In this document: positions 58,456 through 64,000 of the stretch, piece by piece
Layout: every line of letters starts with the position of its first letter
Position numbering within the stretch: the stretch's first letter is position 1
Source: Balaenoptera acutorostrata
Lineage: Eukaryota > Chordata > Mammalia > Artiodactyla > Balaenopteridae
Length of the DNA: 64,000 bases
Reading direction: 5' to 3'
Assembly (NCBI RefSeq): GCF_949987535.1
Contig: NC_080064.1
Location: 41,860,282 to 41,924,281, forward strand
Notes under the pieces: generated by a model
Seen by the model: the letters and a program-made list of their open reading frames with translations, nothing else
What the model was told of the DNA's origin: nothing
The model's database searches: none
Program-made: the position numbers and the translations under genes

Positions 58456-59595
58456 CACATTTTTATGGCTGAGTCATATTCCATTGTGTGTGCGTATGTG
58501 TGTGTGTATCACTTCTTCTTTATCCATTCATCTGCTGATGGACATACTTGTGTTGCTTCCATATCTTGGCAATTGTAAATAATGCTTCTATGAATACTGG
58601 GGTGCATGCACCTTTTCAAATTAGTTTTTGTTTCTTTGGGATATATACCCAGGAGAGAAATTGCTGAGTCATATGGTAGTTCTATTTTTAGTTTTTTGAG
58701 AAACCTCCATACTGTTTTCCACAGTGGCTGCACCAATTTACATTCACACCACCAGTAGACAAGGGTTCCCTTTTCTCTACATCCTTGCCAACATTTGTTA
58801 CTTGTGTTCTTTTTGATGACAGCCATTCTGACAGGTGTGAGGTGATATCTCATTGTGGCTTTGATTTGCATTTCCCTGATGATTAACAATGTTGAGTATC
58901 TTTTCATCTGCCTATTGGCCATTTGCACGTCCTCTTTGAGAAAATGTCTATTCAGTTATTCTGCCCATTTTTTTGTTTATTTTTTGATGTTGAGTTGTAT
59001 GAACTGTTTATATATTTTTGGATATTAACCCCTCATCGGTCATATTATTTGCAAATATGTTCTCCAGTCAGTAGGTTGTCTTTTCTTTTTGACGATGGTC
59101 TCCTCTGCTGTGCAAAAGCTTTTAAGTTTAATCAGGTCTCATCTGTTTATTTTTGCTTTTATTTCTTTTGTTTTAGGACACGGAGCCAAAAAAAAAAAAA
59201 TTGCTACAATTTATGTCAAAGAGTGCTCTGCCTATGTTTTCCTCTAGGAATTTTATAGTATTCAGTCCTACATTTAGATCTTTAATCCACTTTGAGTTTA
59301 TTTTTGTATATGGTGATAGAGAATGTTCTAATTTCATTCTTTTACATGTAGCTGTCCAGTTTTCCCAGCACCACTTATTGAAGAGACTGTCTTTTCTCCA
59401 TTGTATAGTCTTGCCTCCTCTGTCATAGATTAATTGACCATAAGAATATGGGTTTATTTCTGGGCTCTCTATTCTATTCCATTGATCAATATGTCTGTTT
59501 TTGTGCCAGTACCATATTGTTTTGATTACTGTAGCTTTGTAGTATAGTCTGAAGTCAGGGAGCGTGATTCTTCCAGCTCTGTTCTTTCTCAAGAT
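58456..59595 (-). pseudogene. L1 ORF2p pseudogene, C-terminal part
   Basis: Two frames carry it. 59173-59622 (minus) begins in the junction but soon reads the '[29 protein letters not shown]'-type segment common to L1 ORF2. 58509-58928 reads the distal part with [21 protein letters not shown], the Cys-rich motif near the ORF2 C-terminus. There is a frame break between ~58930 and 59170 (an A13 run near 59188-59200). Catalytic domains are not in this segment. Confidence 0.82.
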
Positions 59596-59603
59596 TAGTT
59601 TTG

Positions 59604-60315
59604 GAAGTCCTAGCCACAGCAATCAGAGAAGAAAAAAAAATAAAAGGAATCCAAATTGGAAGGGAAGAAGTAAAACTGTCACTATTTGCAGATGACATGA
59701 TACTATACATAGAAAATCCTACAGAATTTTTTTTTTAACCTATCAGGGTTTATTAGAAAACACACCAGATAAAACAGCCGCTCCACGGCACATGGGATCC
59801 TCCCAGACCAGGGCTCGAACCCGTGTCCCCTGCGTTGGCAGGTGGATTCCCAACCACTGTGCCACCAGGGAAGCCACCAGGAAACTACTAGAACTCATCA
59901 ATGAATTCAGTAAAGTTGCAGGATACAAAATTAATATACAGAAATCTACTGCATTTCTATACACTAACAACAAACTATCAGAAAGAGAAATTAAGGAAAC
60001 AATTCCATTTATCATCACATCAAAAAGAATAAAATACCTAGGAATAAACCTACCTAAGGAGGTAAAAGTCCTGTACTCGGAAAACTGTAAGACACTGAAG
60101 AAAGAAACTGAAGATGACACAAACAGATGGAAAGGTATATACCATGTTCTTGGATTGGAAGAATTAATATTGTTAAAATGACCATACTACCTAAGGCAAT
60201 CTACAGACTCAATGCAATCCCTATCAAAATACCAATGGCACTGTTCACAGAACTAGAACGAATAATTTTAAAATTTGTATGGTAATACAAAAGACTCCTA
60301 TTAGCCAAAATAAAT
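59604..60315 (+). pseudogene. L1 ORF2p pseudogene, inverted RT part
   Basis: The RT catalytic block FADDMILY is intact at 59685-59708, preceded by '[13 protein letters not shown]'-type text. After the inserted SINE, 59877-60180 continues with [30 protein letters not shown]. This is the RT thumb/connection region. The frame ends before 60190 and the segment lacks the N-terminal endonuclease. Confidence 0.82.
59728..59876 (-). mobile_element. Chimeric SINE: CHR head joined to an unrelated AATAAA-bearing tail
   Basis: On the minus strand, 59876-59784 reads a CHR head ('cttccctggtggcacagtgg'; box B GGTTCGAGCCC is the complement of 59803-59813). The usual CHR body is then replaced by about 45 nt of unrelated sequence containing AATAAA (complement of 59749-59754), followed by poly-A (poly-T at 59729-59738). 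It sits in the inverted L1, where normal L1 order resumes at 'accaggaaactac'. No normal target duplication is visible, and a few L1 bases are missing at the site. Confidence 0.72.
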
Positions 60316-60602
60316 GAGGTTTTAAATGAGCTTTTCCATCCCCAGTTCACCAACTTGAACCTAACTATGTAACTGGATTCTTTCTTCAGGTCCACTGTGA
60401 GGCAAAATAAGAGAACGTAAACAAAGTAAACTACAAAGAAGCTAAAAGTGTAAGATAAAGTGATGACCAAATAATGTAGGGGCCAGCATTTACTTTGAAC
60501 CTGCTCCAGCCCAGATATTATTAGATCAACCCTTTCCACCAAAGTATTCCTACTTTGAAGATTTCAGATTCTTAAATGTAACCTCATTACTTACAAATAG
60601 AG
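60316..60602. other. Unassigned sequence
   Basis: No recognised feature; the right flank of the inverted L1. Confidence 0.5.
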
Positions 60603-60766
60603 GATTTCTTAACCTGGGTTTCTGGGGATGGACGTTACCTCTTGAAATCATTTTCAAGTTTTTGTGTGTCTACACATAACATGCATTTCCGTGAGAAAGA
60701 ATTCATTGTTTTTTCATCACATAGGCAAAGGGATATATGACCCCAGAAATGTTTAAGAACCAATCC
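60603..60766. mobile_element. hAT-type MITE, tentative
   Basis: The ends are roughly inverted: 'atttcttaacctgggtttct' on the left and the complement of 'ccccagaaatgtttaagaac' on the right. They resemble hAT elements whose ends read GGTTCTTAACCTGGG. About 165 bp. Confidence 0.5.
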
Positions 60767-60849
60767 AGGGTGGGGGTAGAAGGTAGGAAGGAACACAGTC
60801 TTCAGTTCTGTTAATAGATGAGCAACACTAATAATGTTTTGCATAAGCT

Positions 60850-61235
60850 TTATTCCCTCACCACACAACTTTTCTGTGCACATGTTGCTCTCTCTGCCTT
60901 CCAAATCCTCCTATACTCTCCTAGTCCCTCTGCCTACCGCCATCGCTGGACTAACTCCTTTTTACATTCAAGACTGTTATTCATGGGTCCTTCCTCCAAG
61001 AAGCTTTACTGAACTATTACTGCCACCACCCCCAGGCTCTCAGGGAACCATTCTCTGGCTGCAGAAGTCTGTGGACAACGCTATCATTGCCTGGATGGTA
61101 ATTTTCTAACTCGATTCCTCCTCCATTAGGATGGGAGCTCCTTGAAGGCAGGAACTTTGTCTAATACATCTCTGAATTTCCAGAGTTTTGCACAATGCCT
61201 GGTACATGGTCGGTATTCAATATATATTTTTGAAT
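60850..61235 (+). repeat. L2 3' region, plus strand
   Basis: 'tctctctgccttccaaatcc', 'gggtccttcctccaagaagc', 'gatgggagctccttgaaggc' and 'gcacaatgcctggtacatgg' run in L2 order to the 3' end at 'tgaatgag'. One of the best L2 matches in the window. The frame 60834-61109 is within it. Confidence 0.7.
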
Positions 61236-61434
61236 GAGTAATTTTTAAACAAATAACACAGTCCACAGCATAGTGATTTCTTCCGCAAAGCCTAACATAG
61301 AGATTAATATATTAAAATTAATGACTTCTAAGACTCCTGAAAAAAGGCAAGCAAACTATAATTGTTGGCAGATTGTTTTTTCCATTCCTTTACACCAAAT
61401 CTCTGATTTTTTTTTCCATAACATTGTCTTGGAG

Positions 61435-61595
61435 TTTTTTGTTTGTTTGTTTGCTTTACTTGGCTGCACCAGGTCTTAATTGCAGCTTGCGGCATCTTCG
61501 AGGCATGCAGGATCTAGTTCCCTGACCAGGGATCGAACCCAGGCTCCCTGCATTGGGAGCACAGAGTCTTAACCACTGGACCACCAGGGAAGTCC
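61435..61595 (-). mobile_element. Short CHR-type SINE, minus strand
   Basis: The sense head is at the right end (complement of 'ccaccagggaagtcc', 61581-61595). Box B is the complement of 'gggatcgaaccc' (61529-61540). The tail is a (TTTG)n/poly-T tract at 61435-61456. Target duplication 'ttccataacattgt' (61414-61427) and 'ttccataaagttgt' (61596-61609), two mismatches. Confidence 0.88.
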
Positions 61596-61609
61596 TTCCA
61601 TAAAGTTGT

Positions 61610-62665
61610 TGAAAGTTTTTATTTAGGCATTTCCAAGCCTATATAAAAGTTTTTAATCTTATATAAAATTCTATGCATCTTTGTGTTTGCTTGTTTTGTT
61701 TTCCTTCAATTGACATGCAAGTACATTATTCTGAAAGCCTATTTAGAGAGTCAAATATTCACAACCAATAGTTCTCAAAAATATATGACAAATAAAAACT
61801 TCTTTTTCTACAGCTTGAAAAAAAGAAATTTTTTAATGAATCCCATTAAATAAATGGGAAATATAAAAAGTAAAAATTATCATATTCCCATATGGTGAAC
61901 ACCATTAATAAATTATCACAAGCTTTCACACTTGTGATAATCTATTATAATCAGAAAAATCAAATTCAGCTAAGAATGAAAATTTTTCTTAAATTAATAC
62001 TAAAATTAACACCTACATTGCTGAAATTTAACAATTAATAAAAAATATTCTGAAACTCACAGAAGACTGTGCTGTTCTTAAATGAAGAAAAGACAAAGCT
62101 GTGACTGTTACGAATATGTATCAAAATATTGGCATCCTCCTGACCTTAATGCTACAGTTCTCTAGTATCTCTCATTGAAAATTACCCTGAGCCAAGATAC
62201 TGAAACTGAAGCCAAATGCAACATTCATAGATCTCAGAAATACAGACATTATCAGAGCTCCTTAGAAGAAACAAGCACATAAGCATCATGGAAACAAAAG
62301 GTGTTTTCTGTCCCAGTACTTCTGGGATCTTTTCACAAAGCCAAGCTCACTGATATTACAAAAGATATAAATGTGACAAAAAATAATTTGAAGTTTTAAA
62401 AATATTTCTAAAAAGAGATAAAATTATATAAGTCCACATTCCCTCTTCCATAATTCCAAAATCCCTGAATCTCTAAAAACAGTAATTTTTTTCACAACTT
62501 TGGTGCCAAAACTAATCTGTAAGCAAAACTTAACCTAAATTGATGTGAAGCTATTTATAACTTTTCTTCAATTAGTGTGAATGTGATATTAATGTGTTTG
62601 ATTATAGGATACTCTCCCATACCCCATTGGGGGTGTTATGTAATAAACAGTACATAATGAAATAC
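61610..62665. other. Unassigned sequence
   Basis: About 1 kb of AT-rich DNA. Contains an 11-bp perfect inverted repeat with an 8-nt loop at 61912-61941, but no gene or repeat family was recognised. Confidence 0.5.
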
Positions 62666-62827
62666 TAAGTACATAAAGCAATACATAAGGCTTTATTGCC
62701 TTTCAATAATCCAAAAAAAAAAAGAATCTGAATTCTGAAATATATAAGTACATAAAGGCAATACATAAGGCTTTACTGCCTTTCCATAATCCAAAAAAAA
62801 AAAAAGAATCTGAATTCTGAAATATAT
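62666..62827. repeat. 79-83-bp tandem duplication (two copies)
   Basis: Copy 1 at 62666-62744 and copy 2 at 62745-62827 share 'gtacataaag', 'caatacataaggcttta', 'taatccaaaaaaaa' and 'agaatctgaattctgaaata'. They differ by a few substitutions (for example T/C at 'ctttattgcc' versus 'ctttactgcc') and by 1-2 bases in the A run. Confidence 0.93.
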
Positions 62828-62911
62828 TTGCAAGGCTGCTCAATAAGAGATTGTAGACCTGGATTTCTCCTTCTTTTAAGGGTGATTTTACTAGTAAGCC
62901 TTTAGGAAAAG

Positions 62912-62953
62912 GCGCACACACACACGCACACACACACACACACGTGCATACAC
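62912..62953. repeat. (CA)n microsatellite
   Basis: Forty-two bases of pyrimidine-purine alternation, mostly CA with a few CG and a final GTGCATAC. Confidence 0.95.
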
Positions 62954-62984
62954 CAATTAAGTTACCATTTCTTTGGGGGTGTAA

Positions 62985-63125
62985 AACATTGTGCACTTTC
63001 CATACCTTATCTGTAACTGTCACCTGCAAAGTAGGTGTTACTATGTCAAATTTACAAATAAGGAAACTAAAGCCAAAAAAGCGTAACTATTTTGCCCAGT
63101 TACTAACAAAAGATAGAAAACATTA
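62985..63125 (-). repeat. MIR SINE, minus strand
   Basis: 'gcaaagtaggtgttactatg', 'tttacaaataaggaaactaa' and 'tttgcccagttactaacaaa' follow the complement of the MIR core. Confidence 0.62.
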
Positions 63126-63615
63126 TTCTCATTTCTAAGGCTTTTTAAAATTTCAAGATTCTGCCTACAGATAATTTCAGATAATGTAAAGTTGCTTTTT
63201 TTAAACAACTCATTTCATTCACAGAGAAAGTGATCAAGGTTCAAGCCACTTTAACAGACTGCATCATTCTAAAATTTCTGCTCTACATGGGCCTCCAAAA
63301 AAGTAACAAACTTGGCAATATAGGAACACAAATTATTTAACCCCGTAATTTGAACAAAAGCTTTTTTTGTGTGATAGTTGGAAAGGCAGGAGAAGAATCT
63401 GAGAAACTAAAGTAGGTACAATCTAGACTGAGACTAATACCTCTCTCTACATTTAGTTCACTATAAGCTTCTTTTGTATTGTTATTAATAGTCAAATTGT
63501 TGGAGAAGAAAAATTCTAATATTCATGTCGTCATTTTAAAGTATAATATTTAAAAGAAGAAACTTCCTTTTGCAAATCTGACCATCTTTCAGAGCTACCT
63601 GCATGCTTTAAAAAA
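63126..63615. other. Unassigned sequence
   Basis: No recognised feature up to the L1 start. Confidence 0.5.
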
Positions 63616-64000
63616 GTATCCTAAGATGGGAATAGGAACATACATATGGATAATTACCTTAAATATAAATGAATTAAATGCTCCCACCAAAAGACACAGA
63701 CTGGCTGAATGGATACAAAAACAAGACCTGTATATATGCTGTCTACAAGAGACCCACTTCAGACCTAGAGACACATACAGACTGAAAGTGGGGGGATGGA
63801 AAAAGATATTCCATGCAAGTGGAAATCAAAAGAAAGCTGAAGTAGCAATTCTCATATCAGACAAAATAGACTTTAAAATAAAGACTATTACAAAAGACAA
63901 AGAAGGACATTATATAACGATCAAGGGATAGATCCAAGAGGAAGGTATAACAATTGTAAATATTTATGCACCCAACATAGGAGCACCTCAGTACATAAGG
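63616..64000 (+). mobile_element. LINE-1, plus strand, 5'-truncated just upstream of ORF2, continues past the window
   Basis: Starts abruptly near 63616-63625 with the last bases before the ORF2 ATG; no ORF1 or 5' UTR precedes it. The right boundary is outside the window, so the target duplication cannot be tested. Confidence 0.88.
63626..64000 (+). pseudogene. L1 ORF2p pseudogene, endonuclease start (partial)
   Basis: From ATG at 63626 the frame reads the APE endonuclease start: MGIGTYIWIITLNINELN, then KRHRLAEWIQKQDLYICCLQETHF and RPRDTYRLKV. The Asn (LNIN) and Glu (LQETH) catalytic-region residues are present. A TAG at 63929-63931 (after HYITIKG) interrupts the frame, but the same frame resumes with IQEE.. 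and IYAPNIGAPQYI to the window end. It is one nonsense change from open in the visible part. Confidence 0.87.

Larger units (their letters stand above)
58456..60315 (-). mobile_element. 5'-inverted (twin-primed) LINE-1, 3' UTR missing
   Basis: 58456-59595 is L1 ORF2 C-terminus on the minus strand. 59596-60315 is upstream ORF2 sequence on the plus strand. The outer end of the inverted part (60300-60315, 'ttagccaaaat') and the start of the minus-strand part (complement of 59575-59595) are adjacent in L1 order, as expected from twin priming. The strands join at 'ttttgg' (59599-59604), a six-base microhomology. The 3' UTR and poly-A are absent at 58456, where the L1 stops in the ORF2 C-terminal coding text, and I see no target duplication. 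Confidence 0.85.

Overview
The window is mammalian nuclear DNA from a cetartiodactyl, most probably a cetacean. The evidence is several CHR-type tRNA-derived SINEs (9687-9993, 25558-25685, 30727-31085, 57347-57651, 61435-61595), LINE-1 copies with the 3' UTRs typical of that lineage, and a TA-flanked mariner MITE of the kind common in ruminants and whales. No Bov-tA or BovB element was recognised. The species call rests on remembered repeat families, not on a search.

I found no host gene exon, RNA gene, CRISPR array or prokaryote-like operon. Every long open frame I could interpret lies in a LINE-1 (ORF1p or ORF2p relics, or the antisense of one), in an LTR-like repeat or in low-complexity sequence. 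The window is best read as intergenic or deep-intronic sequence built from retrotransposons.

Layout. 1-1944: an L1 3' tail, a small hAT MITE and an L2/MIR tail in unassigned sequence. 1945-21335: one ancient plus-strand L1M copy (about 5.6 kb when its five pieces are added up) split by four later L1 insertions. They are a 5.4-kb minus-strand L1 with a 3' transduction (3292-8661), an older minus-strand L1 (9545-14396) that itself carries a SINE and an L1 tail, a 5'-truncated plus-strand L1 (17000-19488), and a short minus-strand L1 with a transduction of about 520 bp (20063-21062). 21336-39531: mostly unassigned DNA with ancient L2, MIR, L1ME/HAL1-like, MaLR-like and hAT fragments, two SINEs and the mariner hairpin (35304-35383). 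39543-43477: a minus-strand L1 that keeps its GC-rich 5' UTR promoter but has lost most of ORF2. 43490-58455: ancient repeats, microsatellites, one young CpG-rich SINE and unassigned DNA. 58456-60315: a 5'-inverted (twin-primed) L1 containing a chimeric SINE with an unrelated AATAAA-bearing tail. 60316-64000: L2, hAT-like and SINE fragments, a 79-bp tandem duplication, a CA repeat, and the start of another L1 ORF2 that runs off the right edge.

No transposon here looks competent: all ORF1/ORF2 relics carry stops, frameshifts or deletions. The points of most interest are insertion-mechanism signatures (two 3' transductions, a twin-primed inversion, a chimeric SINE, an internally deleted L1 with intact promoter) and the order of nesting. 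I did not find a convincing new biological system.
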